64,000 nucleotides of DNA, taken from NCBI GenBank assembly GCA_965220895.1, contig OZ244850.1, positions 248,001 to 312,000 of the forward strand, written 5' to 3'. This document shows, piece by piece, positions 1 to 8,018 of this stretch. Origin of the DNA: WTFY01 sp965220895 (GTDB lineage: Bacteria; Pseudomonadota; Gammaproteobacteria; UBA4575). The first letter of the stretch is position 1; every line of letters starts with the position of its first letter. Position numbers and translations under genes: made by a program. The notes below the pieces were generated by a model, which did no database searches, had not been told where the DNA came from, and saw only the letters and a program-made list of their open reading frames with translations.

Positions 1-65
1 CTCCTCTACTGCAAACTGTACCAGACTATGCAAACTGAAGGGCTGCGGTGACCGTAAACTGGCTC
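1..65. other. Short noncoding edge downstream of fhcC
   Basis: These bases follow the fhcC stop codon on the minus strand. I see no gene, no strong hairpin and no T-run here, so the end of the fhc transcript probably lies outside the window. Confidence 0.5.
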
Positions 66-887
66 TCACTGGCCTGAAAAAAGCAGTATTTCTCCCCGGT
101 TCAGCTCCACCGCGTCACCACTGTACCGGTCATACTTTCCGTTGATATGCTTGTCTGTAATTTTTTCTTCAAATCCATGTTCCTGCAACCTGATCAGATA
201 GAGACGCAGGAATAATGGCTGATATCTACACGAATACTCGAAACTAGGCAATATCTGGGACTCTCCGAAACAGACAACGGTGCCGCGCACCATGCCCGCA
301 CCCGTGCGCACACCCGTGCTGCCCATCACGATAATGGTGCCTGCGCGCATGCTTACCGCCGTAAAATCTCCGGCATCCCCGCCGATTGCAATGAATCCAC
401 GGCGCATGGAGTTACCGACTTCATTCTTGACATTGCCATGGATGAAGATTTCTCCACCTGTAATGCCCGTCGACTGTCCCCTGAAGGCGCTGCCAACCAT
501 ATGACCGGCATCGCCAGACACGGTAATTCTTCCCCCTGACATCTCCGGCCCTACCCAGTCCGTGGCATCCCCCTTGACCAGGATCTCACCGCCGGACATC
601 CCGATGCCTACATGCATGCCGACATTTCCCTCGATGATCACACGACCTTCGGACATGCCGGCGCCGATCATTTTCACCCTGGAAAGATCACCTTCGATGT
701 GAATATCCGGAGTTCCCTTTCCCGTGACCTTGAAAAAATCACCCACCTTAGCCTTGACGTTCCCGTGCATCACCTGCAAGTGCTCGATCCCCAGTTCCGA
801 CAGTCCCGCAATCGAAGCGGGACTCAGCGTCTCCGCCTCCAGCGGGACCTGCGGTTCCGTGTGCATGTGTATCAGCGTAGCACTCAT
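66..887 (-). CDS. fhcC: Formylmethanofuran dehydrogenase/hydrolase subunit C (FhcC)
   Basis: This 273-residue protein matches subunit C of the formyltransferase/hydrolase complex, related to archaeal FwdC/FmdC and to the C-terminal beta-helix of glutamate synthase. The helix shows as repeated glycine-rich turns such as GAGMSEGRVIIEGNVG and SGGRITVSGDAG across residues 75-205. In the known complex, C is a scaffold that packs against A and D. It is the last gene of a five-gene minus-strand operon, 37 bp after fhcD. The ATG at 887 gives the expected N-terminus. The family call is secure. Whether the complex acts as hydrolase, dehydrogenase or both depends on fhcB and the FwdD-like subunit. Confidence 0.93.
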   Translation of the reverse strand: MSATLIHMHTEPQVPLEAETLSPASIAGLSELGIEHLQVMHGNVKAKVGDFFKVTGKGTPDIHIEGDLSRVKMIGAGMSEGRVIIEGNVGMHVGIGMSGGEILVKGDATDWVGPEMSGGRITVSGDAGHMVGSAFRGQSTGITGGEIFIHGNVKNEVGNSMRRGFIAIGGDAGDFTAVSMRAGTIIVMGSTGVRTGAGMVRGTVVCFGESQILPSFEYSCRYQPLFLRLYLIRLQEHGFEEKITDKHINGKYDRYSGDAVELNRGEILLFSGQ

Positions 888-924
888 AACTAAGTACTTG
901 TACTCTTATCCATAACTATATATT

Positions 925-1821
925 TCATTTAAGAATATCATGAAGGTAAAACTTGTATTTTCCAAGTTCTCCACCGTAATTGCCTGCCGTGATGGTCAGG
1001 GTTCCCCTTGCCGCTGCCGCATGGATGCCACGGCGCATGGCCTGCTTGACTACCTCCTCGTTCAAGCCGTCCACGACGATCTCGTACCCGGCCGCCACGT
1101 TTCCCGGGAGCGTTTCCTGACCTGAAATCGAACGCAAGGTGGGACAGTACCTGTCATTGGTCGAGGCGATCATGGACTTGTAGCGCGAACCGATCTTGCT
1201 GCCAGACCCCACGACTCCCTGGGGAAACGGCAGGAATACCCCGGCCACCTCGCGCATGGCATTGCTGGCCGCAGTCGCTGCCCGCAGTGCAATCCGCTGG
1301 CTTGTCCCTAGGATAATCAGGTTTCCACCGCCCACGGCAGGTTGGATTCCAAAGGATTCCTCGACGATAAACTCACCTTCCATGACCGGGATTCTCCACA
1401 ACCGGCGGCCATCGATGAGTTTGCTGATCTGGTATCCGTCTCCAAAAAATCGCAGCTTTCCGCCCACGGAAACCATCTTCTCGGATTCCAGCCCATTGTA
1501 TGCAGCCGTCGTGGGACAGGTCATGACGCACTGGCCGATCCGGTCAATCAACTGGCCTGCGATTGCCTTGCTGCTCATGGTAAACAGCAACACGCTGACT
1601 CCCGGACGCCGGTCCGGAGTAGCCTCCGGGGGAACTTCACACTCGACCGCCGCCTCGAGCTTGCAGCGGATTACCGAGGTCGCGAACCCGGTCATGGATG
1701 CCGCTGCGGCACGCGCCCACTGCTTGGTATCCGCAGTGATGACGACACGCGCACCCCACATCCCGAAAGCCTCCGCAAAGGTGTCCGTGATCTCCGTTTT
1801 CTTGATGCGCATGACTTTCAT
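925..1821 (-). CDS. fhcD: Formylmethanofuran--tetrahydromethanopterin formyltransferase (FhcD/Ftr)
   Basis: This 298-residue protein matches the Ftr family, which moves a formyl group between tetrahydromethanopterin and (methano)furan-type carriers. It starts MKVMRIKKTEITDTFAEAF and contains GMWGARVVITADT, both typical of Ftr. Length is normal for the family. In bacteria FhcD is a subunit of the Fhc complex, so formyl-H4MPT from formaldehyde oxidation enters here. The ATG overlaps the fhcA stop in an ATGA arrangement, which implies translational coupling. No pathway enzymes upstream of this step (Fae, MtdB, Mch) are in the window. Confidence 0.95.
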   Translation of the reverse strand: MKVMRIKKTEITDTFAEAFGMWGARVVITADTKQWARAAAASMTGFATSVIRCKLEAAVECEVPPEATPDRRPGVSVLLFTMSSKAIAGQLIDRIGQCVMTCPTTAAYNGLESEKMVSVGGKLRFFGDGYQISKLIDGRRLWRIPVMEGEFIVEESFGIQPAVGGGNLIILGTSQRIALRAATAASNAMREVAGVFLPFPQGVVGSGSKIGSRYKSMIASTNDRYCPTLRSISGQETLPGNVAAGYEIVVDGLNEEVVKQAMRRGIHAAAARGTLTITAGNYGGELGKYKFYLHDILK

Positions 1822-3464
1822 GATTTCGGATGGGTTGGAACCTCCTCATGCTCATGGAGATAATCTTCGCTGATCGCATAGTTGCTGAACCTGACCGAGT
1901 AGTAGTCTTCAAAGAAAGGTTCGATTTCATCTGCAATGTCTTCGTTGTATCCCGGTTTGGAATGCAGAATTTTCCCCTTGTGGTCGGTTGCAAATTCGTG
2001 ATCCTTGATGACCATGGTGCCGTCTTTGATTACATACCGAGGGGCATTGAACATCTGCTCCCGATCCTCTTCTTCCGTATAGATCGTGATATCCGCATCA
2101 GCGCCTACACCCAGGTGCCCCTTGTTTTCCAGGCCCAGGGCCTTCGCCGGACCCGCCCTGGTAATGATCGCTATCTCGTTCAGCGTGTACTCACGGTCAA
2201 GTTCCGGAAGTACTGTCTTGGCAACTGCCTTCTGGTTTATATGCTGCAACGCCTCTTTCCTGTAGGCGCTGTCCATCAGCAGCTTGATCAATTTGGGGTA
2301 ATTCATGAAGGAGCCACCGTTGGGGTGGTCGGTAGACAGCAGCACGCGCCACGGATCTTTCGACAACAGAAACAGCTCCAGGCCCATGGCCCACTGCAAG
2401 GTGTGGGTGTAGATGCTTTCCTGGTAACTGAAAGGAAGGATGCCGCAGCCGCTTTCACACTCCGTGTCCGCGTTCACCCACTTGTCAACCTTGACGTTGC
2501 GCAGCATCCAGGCAAGGGGAGCGTCGGCTGTCATTGCCGCAGCCTTGCCGAACATGACCTGACCCACGTCCGCCGTGATATTTTCATGGTCGTTGATGTA
2601 ATTAATGATTTCCTGGGCACCGGATACCGGATTCTTGTTCAGCTCCCCGCCAAAACTGTGAAACTGGACGTGCGCGATGTGCGCACGTCGGCCCTGTGCC
2701 GCCTTCATGGTATCCAGGGTCGTGCTGATATTGCCGCTGTGTCCCAGGTTGTTGCAATGTATATGGGGTGGATGAGGCAACCCCAGCTCATGCGCAGCTT
2801 CGATGAAACTTTCCGTTACGAACTGCGGCGTGATGTCGTAATGGTCAATCTGCTCGTTTACATCGGTGATGTTGGCGTTCTTCCGGCCTTTCCAGAGTTC
2901 ATCGCTACCCGTGTTCACCAGCTTGACCGTGTAGGCATGCACTGCATTCACCCACCACGCTATGGCTTCCTTGAATTCCTTTTTCCGCCCTTCTTTCAGC
3001 AGTTTGTACAAAAATGCGTTATTGCCCAGCAGTACATAGAAACCCTTATCAACTACCGGGGTGTCATCGAGCTCCTCAAGCACATGGCGTGCGGTAATGG
3101 GCGGAACCGCCGCTTCCATTGCGGTGGTATAGCCCATGGTGGCATAGCGATAGCCTGTGGCAAAGGTCGAGGGCACGATACCGCCGGTCCCGGAACGAGT
3201 CACCGCGGTTTTCGGGTGAACATCCAGGCGATGGTCTTCCGGCATCAGCTTGCGGGCGAGGTTGACCTTGGGTCCGGCGATGTGGCAGTGGATGTCGATG
3301 GCGCCGGGCATCACGACCATGCCACGCGCATCGACCCTGGAAGCGGATTTGGAAACGGATTCTACGACCTTTCCATCTCTCACGCACACGTCCTGGATGT
3401 TTCCATCCACATTGTTGGCAGGATCGTATACACGACCATTTGAGATTTTTAATTCAGATGGCAT
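1818..3464 (-). CDS. fhcA: Formylmethanofuran dehydrogenase/hydrolase subunit A (FhcA, amidohydrolase)
   Basis: This 548-residue protein is the zinc amidohydrolase subunit related to archaeal FwdA. It hydrolyses the formyl-carrier amide to formate, or runs in reverse. The metal-binding HxH lies at residues 59-61 (IDIHCHIAG). A KLVNTG stretch at about 181-186 sits where the carboxylated lysine is expected, and STDHPNGGSF supplies the late catalytic aspartate. Length matches FhcA. The gene follows fhcB by 64 bp and overlaps fhcD by 4 bp. All metal-site landmarks I can place are present, so the hydrolytic half of the complex looks functional. Confidence 0.95.
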   Translation of the reverse strand: MPSELKISNGRVYDPANNVDGNIQDVCVRDGKVVESVSKSASRVDARGMVVMPGAIDIHCHIAGPKVNLARKLMPEDHRLDVHPKTAVTRSGTGGIVPSTFATGYRYATMGYTTAMEAAVPPITARHVLEELDDTPVVDKGFYVLLGNNAFLYKLLKEGRKKEFKEAIAWWVNAVHAYTVKLVNTGSDELWKGRKNANITDVNEQIDHYDITPQFVTESFIEAAHELGLPHPPHIHCNNLGHSGNISTTLDTMKAAQGRRAHIAHVQFHSFGGELNKNPVSGAQEIINYINDHENITADVGQVMFGKAAAMTADAPLAWMLRNVKVDKWVNADTECESGCGILPFSYQESIYTHTLQWAMGLELFLLSKDPWRVLLSTDHPNGGSFMNYPKLIKLLMDSAYRKEALQHINQKAVAKTVLPELDREYTLNEIAIITRAGPAKALGLENKGHLGVGADADITIYTEEEDREQMFNAPRYVIKDGTMVIKDHEFATDHKGKILHSKPGYNEDIADEIEPFFEDYYSVRFSNYAISEDYLHEHEEVPTHPKS

Positions 3465-3528
3465 GTTCTGATTGTCCTTTGAACAAAACTATTGCTATCC
3501 GGGAAGACGGCTGTTGGCAGATGTTTCG

Positions 3529-4890
3529 CTAAGCCGCAACCCTGGCCTTGCTGCCTGAAAGCATTTTTTTCACGCGCTTGCATATTCCCTCCAGGATTTC
3601 CTGGTCCGTCGGGAATGGTGAATCAAACGCAGGGCGCAGGGAGATCGGAACATCATCCATCCTGTACACCGTTCCGCCGGTATTGATCCCATAGGTCGCT
3701 ACAGCAAAACGCACCCTGGAAAGCCGGGTGGTATGGGTCTCCTTCACGTCCATGGAAATGACGGGTATTTTTTCCAGGTGCTTGATGGCTTTCTTGGGAA
3801 AGTTGGATGCCGGGTCCGAGGCAACAATCATCGCAGCGTCTGCTTCGCCCCTGGCAAGCACATCGCTGGTCGTGAATTCGCCCGGATTGAACCTCGGGTA
3901 TCCGCGGTTGAAATTGACGCCGAAGGGATATCCCGTCTGCCATGCAACGACGTTGTCTGCACCGGTTACGTTGCCATGACCTCGAACGGGTTTAGCCACG
4001 AAGTGGGTAAATTCATTGAGATCGGACGCCAGGGAATAGATTGCACCGGAATTGAAATGCCGTCCGCGGGTCATGGTCAGGCCCATGCCCATGAACAGCA
4101 CCCCGAACTGGCAGTTCTTCATGCGGTCCACCAGGTCATCCAGCGTTTCCCGGGGCACACCGGTCTGTTCTTCAATATCCTCGCTGATTTTCTTGCCCTT
4201 GACGAGGGCACGCAACGCCCACAGCAGTTCAAAGTCCTTGCCAGGTTTGACCTGCACAAAAATATCCGCCACGGGAGTACTGGGTGTCTTACGCACATCG
4301 ATCAGAACTACGGTGCGATCCTTTTTGCCGTTCGGAATGAACATGCCTTTCGGCGTCACGGCATAGCGCGTGAAGTGACGGGGGTGGGATTCCGCCGGGT
4401 TGCCGCCCCAGTAAATCACCAGGTCGGCGCGGTTTTTGATCTCACCCAATGTGGCCGTGCTTTCACCCACGCCCTGAAAAGCCATGCCTGACGGGCCGTG
4501 GCACACCGAAGTCGTAGTATCGATATTGCCATTGATGGTGTCCATGATATCGACCGCCACACGCTGGGCTTCACACGGACAGTCGCTGAGTCCGTAGGTG
4601 ATGGGAAACTTTGCATCCACCAGAATCCGGGCAGCCTCATCCAGGCCCTCATCCAGACTGGCTTCCTTGCCATCAATCAGCACAACCGGGCGCTCTTCCA
4701 GCGTGTGCTCGTAAAACCAGGCCCGTCCAAGTACACAGGCCCTCTTGGCCTTGGTGATCCGGTGCTCATCCAGGTCGACGGTAAGCTCCATGTCATCACA
4801 GACACAACCACAAAACGTACAGGTCGCATCTTTTACAATCCTGATGTTCTTGCTTTCCTTGGGTTTGGGTTTGGCAGTCGCTTCTGGCAT
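3529..4890 (-). CDS. fhcB: Formylmethanofuran dehydrogenase subunit B (FhcB/FwdB) with redox-site cysteines
   Basis: This 453-residue protein belongs to the FwdB/FmdB molybdopterin-oxidoreductase family. Near the N-terminus C24-x2-C27-x3-C31 and C52 fit a [4Fe-4S] site. At residue 130 a cysteine in the motif SVCHGPSG matches the tungsten/molybdenum ligand of archaeal FwdB. In Methylorubrum extorquens, FhcB is described as having lost the pterin cofactor and acting only structurally in a hydrolase. Here the cysteines are kept and a FwdD-like cofactor-binding subunit lies directly upstream. That suggests, but does not prove, a redox-active formate/formyl-carrier dehydrogenase. Confidence 0.93.
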   Translation of the reverse strand: MPEATAKPKPKESKNIRIVKDATCTFCGCVCDDMELTVDLDEHRITKAKRACVLGRAWFYEHTLEERPVVLIDGKEASLDEGLDEAARILVDAKFPITYGLSDCPCEAQRVAVDIMDTINGNIDTTTSVCHGPSGMAFQGVGESTATLGEIKNRADLVIYWGGNPAESHPRHFTRYAVTPKGMFIPNGKKDRTVVLIDVRKTPSTPVADIFVQVKPGKDFELLWALRALVKGKKISEDIEEQTGVPRETLDDLVDRMKNCQFGVLFMGMGLTMTRGRHFNSGAIYSLASDLNEFTHFVAKPVRGHGNVTGADNVVAWQTGYPFGVNFNRGYPRFNPGEFTTSDVLARGEADAAMIVASDPASNFPKKAIKHLEKIPVISMDVKETHTTRLSRVRFAVATYGINTGGTVYRMDDVPISLRPAFDSPFPTDQEILEGICKRVKKMLSGSKARVAA

Positions 4891-4926
4891 AGGATATCCT
4901 CAACTACGTAAATCGGTGGCCCCGGA

Positions 4927-5262
4927 TCAGCTTTTCACCTTAGTCACTTCGACCTGCATATGCTTTGACATCGGCATTCCAGAGGCTGCGGTATCTGATC
5001 CCATCAGCTGGCTTGAAGAAGGTCCATAGGGGATAAAAATCATTCCCGAGGGCAGGTCTTCTTCTTTTTTACCTGTACAGGTGACAACGGCCTGTCCCAC
5101 GTCTGATTTTAGCCGAATCTTGTCGCCGTTACTAAGCTTCAGCCGGCGCATGTCCTGCTCGTTCAGTTCCGCTGTGGTCGTCACGGTCAGATACTCATCC
5201 TTGAGCTTGCCCTTGTTCAGCGATGTGCCCTGTTTTTGTGAGCGCCCGGGTACTAGTATCAT
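4927..5262 (-). CDS. FwdD/FmdD-like molybdopterin-dinucleotide-binding subunit
   Basis: This protein of about 111 residues resembles archaeal FwdD/FmdD, which closes over the pterin cofactor of FwdB. Matching segments are LTVTTTAELNEQDMRRL, KIRLKSDVGQAVV, GMIFIPYGPSSSQL and the ending SGMPMSKHMQVEV, all in the molybdopterin-binding beta-barrel order. The reading frame is open upstream to 5382. I chose the ATG at 5262 because MILVPGRSQ resembles the family start and GTGGAA lies just before it. It is the first gene of the fhc operon, 36 bp before fhcB. A FwdD partner is not part of the described methylotroph Fhc complex. Confidence 0.82.
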   Translation of the reverse strand: MILVPGRSQKQGTSLNKGKLKDEYLTVTTTAELNEQDMRRLKLSNGDKIRLKSDVGQAVVTCTGKKEEDLPSGMIFIPYGPSSSQLMGSDTAASGMPMSKHMQVEVTKVKS

Positions 5263-5426
5263 CGTTTCCACTGTGCATGTATCCTCGAATACTGAGTGAA
5301 GACTGATTCCAGGTGAAGAGAAAATGGAGAAGCAGTTCGACCTATCGAGCCTGAACCCGCCAGTAGCCCACCAGGTATGCAATCCGGTGGTTGTGTGCTA
5401 ACTCTGCAACTGTTGACTACCTTCAT

Positions 5427-5432
5427 ATTCTA
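5427..5432 (-). promoter_or_regulatory. Possible -10 element for the fhc operon
   Basis: On the minus strand TAGAAT lies about 165 bp upstream of the FwdD-like ATG, inside the 250-bp gap before the barrel gene. No convincing -35 hexamer is 16-18 bp upstream, so this is only a weak candidate for the operon promoter. Confidence 0.2.
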
Positions 5433-5514
5433 CTGTATTTCCCGGCAAGATACCCTCTAAAAGTTGCTGCCTGAACCTTCGATGGCCTTCCCGGGGAGAA
5501 CGGGATTGGCCAGG

Positions 5515-6741
5515 TCAGCGCCTTTGCGCGCCCTGCCTCAGATCGATACCCAGTGAAATTGTACCGAAATAGCCAAAAGCATCCGAGTACGCGATACGTG
5601 CCGCAGAGTGAGGCTGTCCGCTGGCCAGGCTTTCACCGTGTCTTGCATAGCGCATTACCGGGGCCCGGGACAGGTATTCGCCACCGACAGCCAGCCGCAG
5701 AACCAGGTTCTCAAACAAGTTCACGCTCAGGGAGGTTTCCACGCCCAGCGTTACAGCCACGTTTGAATCATCATCGTCCCATTGCGTCAGCTCATCCAGG
5801 GCAGGATCTGCAGAAGTCAGCAGTGTTCTTTGCGAACCCTCGTACTCGGAATCGAGGTAAAAGAGTCCCAGTTTGCCGTCGACCATCAGTTGCCAATGCT
5901 GCCTGAACGGAACCTCAATGCGACCACCGAGGTCCGCACCGTAATATGAAGCCTTCAAGTCTTCTTCCAGGGTCAGGCTGTTGACCTCCGGGTCCCGGTT
6001 GGACTCATAGGCAAAGGTTTCGGATTCCTGCTCCAGTCTTCTGAAGCCGGGTCCGGCATATAGCCTGAACCGGGCCTGCCCTGTTTGTGAGAACAGTGTT
6101 CCGGTTACAAGGCCGAGGCCATGGTAATCAACCTTGCGTTCAGTCCTGATCCGGATCGGATCACCCCAGGCGAAATTCGGGGTTCCGAAAGGGATTTCGC
6201 CACCGTCGATCCTGCCGATCCAGCCGACGGAACGGACATGCGGGTCGTTCTTGATAAGCGAAACGAGATGCTGCTCGGTCTCGGCCGTAATGCATGCTCC
6301 GAGTTCAGTCCCCTGGGGGCAGTACTGATTCTCGAACTGGGTCCGCACCTCAGTCCAGGGTGCGGCATCCTCACTGTAATGATTGGTGTGCGTCGAGCTG
6401 TACGAGCTGAGAAAACCGCTGAACTCGGTGAACAGATCTTTCCCGAGGGCATGATAGTTGCGCCCGACTGTCAGTTGAGCCCGTGACCCGGACCGGAACT
6501 CAGCATCATAGTGCTCAAGGAAACCGACAACCTCTTCGCGCCCGTTTGTCCTGACAAAAGGGCTGGATTCAGGCAGGTCAAGGAAATGCACGCCCCCATC
6601 TGCTCGCAGGTAGAAAGCATCTCCAGTCCAGTCACTGGGCGCTACGGCATGGACCTGCAGACAAGGCAGGACAAGAAGAACAACAGCCACACACCGGAGG
6701 CCGGAGAACGACAGTGTTTTTCTCAGGTACAGCATCATCAT
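5515..6741 (-). CDS. Predicted outer-membrane beta-barrel protein, function unknown
   Basis: The protein has about 408 residues with an N-terminal signal (charged start, then VAVVLLVLPCLQVHAVA). Downstream are alternating short beta-strands rich in aromatic residues, for example YYGADLGGRIEVPF and LVLRLAVGGEYL, and the C-terminus FGYFGTISLGIDLRQG looks like a closing barrel strand. ATGs at 6741, 6738 and 6735 are all possible starts. A GTG at 6762 is less likely because it precedes the hydrophobic signal without a clear ribosome site. It lies between the fhc and mto operons on the same strand. I recognise no specific family, and a link to C1-sulfur substrate entry is only suggested by position. 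Confidence 0.75.
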   Translation of the reverse strand: MMMLYLRKTLSFSGLRCVAVVLLVLPCLQVHAVAPSDWTGDAFYLRADGGVHFLDLPESSPFVRTNGREEVVGFLEHYDAEFRSGSRAQLTVGRNYHALGKDLFTEFSGFLSSYSSTHTNHYSEDAAPWTEVRTQFENQYCPQGTELGACITAETEQHLVSLIKNDPHVRSVGWIGRIDGGEIPFGTPNFAWGDPIRIRTERKVDYHGLGLVTGTLFSQTGQARFRLYAGPGFRRLEQESETFAYESNRDPEVNSLTLEEDLKASYYGADLGGRIEVPFRQHWQLMVDGKLGLFYLDSEYEGSQRTLLTSADPALDELTQWDDDDSNVAVTLGVETSLSVNLFENLVLRLAVGGEYLSRAPVMRYARHGESLASGQPHSAARIAYSDAFGYFGTISLGIDLRQGAQRR

Positions 6742-6893
6742 GACAATCTTCGGCAATCCCACGGGGTTGACACAAATTCATGACCGGACAGAATCCAGCG
6801 CATGGCAGCGACTTACAGGCAGTTTCATCGCCACGCCGACAGCCACTGAATATGCCACATACCGTCTACAGATACACTATTGCGCCGATAAGC

Positions 6894-6902
6894 TGGTATA
6901 AT
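6894..6902 (+). promoter_or_regulatory. Extended -10 promoter for the DUF4242 gene
   Basis: TGGTATAAT is an extended -10 element 75 bp upstream of the DUF4242 start. The -35 position carries no good hexamer, which extended -10 promoters tolerate. AGGAG lies 8 bp before the ATG at 6977. Confidence 0.5.
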
Positions 6903-6976
6903 CCAACGCACAAATAACAGGCTTATGCTACAAGCAGACCACTGCTGAAAATAACACTAATCAGGAGAAGCGAATC

Positions 6977-7249
6977 ATGCCAAGATACTTGATCGAACGT
7001 GAAATTCCTGGGGCCGGCGATCTGAACGGTGACGACCTCAAGGGTATTTCTCAAAAATCGTGCAGCATTCTAAAGGAAATGGGCCCGCAGATTCAGTGGG
7101 TAGAAAGCTATGTGACCGATGACAAGGTCTATTGCACCTACATTGCACCCAACGAGGATGAAATACGCAAGCACGCCGAAGAAGGCGGATTTCCGGCAAA
7201 CAAGATTGCTGAAATCAAGAATGTAATCAGTCCAACGACTGCGGAATAG
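6977..7249 (+). CDS. DUF4242 family protein
   Basis: This 90-residue protein starts MPRYLIEREIPGAG and continues with IQWVESYVTDDKVYCTYIAP, the usual pattern of DUF4242, a small ferredoxin-like alpha/beta family sometimes named nickel-binding. It has no signal peptide, so it is cytoplasmic. AGGAG precedes the ATG, and an extended -10 promoter lies upstream. It is the only plus-strand gene in the first 14 kb, convergent with the mto operon and divergent from the barrel gene. Its biochemical role is unknown. Confidence 0.85.
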   Translation: MPRYLIEREIPGAGDLNGDDLKGISQKSCSILKEMGPQIQWVESYVTDDKVYCTYIAPNEDEIRKHAEEGGFPANKIAEIKNVISPTTAE

Positions 7250-7327
7250 CGCGTTTCCGGAATTCAATCACAAGTGACCGCTCTGTCCACCGGGTTCCCG
7301 CGTGGGCAGAGTCGCGTGCCTTTGCAG

Positions 7328-7957
7328 TCAGTCTGAACGCAGCTCGTGTTCCTTGTCCCTGCGGGAATCCAGACCCAGGGAGGCTTTCAGGTATTCCAGA
7401 AAAGACGAAGCCCCGGAGTGCGGCCCGTCGCCCTCCACCAGGTGCGGGTTGCCGGACATCACCTTGGTGATGAACCTGACCACTTCCGCTGAATCCCACT
7501 CACGCTCCCCTACTGCCCTGTAGACAATTCTGCCCTCCGGGCTGACGAGGAAGGTCGTAGGCAGGCCCAGGACCCCCCAGTTCGAAAGTTCCATATTCAG
7601 GTCAACGAGAATGGTGAATTCCACCGGCACCTGGTTCAGGAATTTTTTTATACTGTCCAGGCTCGGACCGACATGCACGCCAACGACCTCAAGGCCGGCG
7701 GGGTTCAGTTCCTTGTGCAGATTGTCCAGGGCCGGCATCTCTTTGCGGCAAGGCGCGCACCACGTGGCCCAGAAGTTCAGCAACACGAACTTGTCCCGGT
7801 AGTCGCCCAGACCCACGCTCGTCCCATCGAGGGCCTGCAGCGTGAAATCCTCTGCGAACGGTTGACCCGAGACAGGCGCCATGGGCGCCCTGGCATGCGC
7901 TGTACACAAACAAAAATACAGCACTCCACACAGACACCATCCGATCGTTCTCATCAT
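7328..7957 (-). CDS. TlpA/ResA-like periplasmic thioredoxin
   Basis: The protein has about 209 residues: an N-terminal hydrophobic signal or anchor (IGWCLCGVLYFCLC), then a thioredoxin fold with the active site WCAPC in NFWATWCAPCRKEMP and the cis-proline loop GLPTTFLV. Such proteins reduce disulfides or assist haem and copper-centre assembly in the periplasm. The ATG at 7957 follows AAGGA. A longer start at 8005 cannot be excluded. It is the last gene of the mto cluster, just after the MauG-like gene, and could keep the SCO1 or MtoX thiols reduced. That role is inferred from position. Confidence 0.88.
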   Translation of the reverse strand: MMRTIGWCLCGVLYFCLCTAHARAPMAPVSGQPFAEDFTLQALDGTSVGLGDYRDKFVLLNFWATWCAPCRKEMPALDNLHKELNPAGLEVVGVHVGPSLDSIKKFLNQVPVEFTILVDLNMELSNWGVLGLPTTFLVSPEGRIVYRAVGEREWDSAEVVRFITKVMSGNPHLVEGDGPHSGASSFLEYLKASLGLDSRRDKEHELRSD

Positions 7958-8018
7958 TGTCGCAAAGGGTCCTTTTATACAGTTTTGAAATGCGGGATAC
8001 GCCATCCCGTTGGATAAA

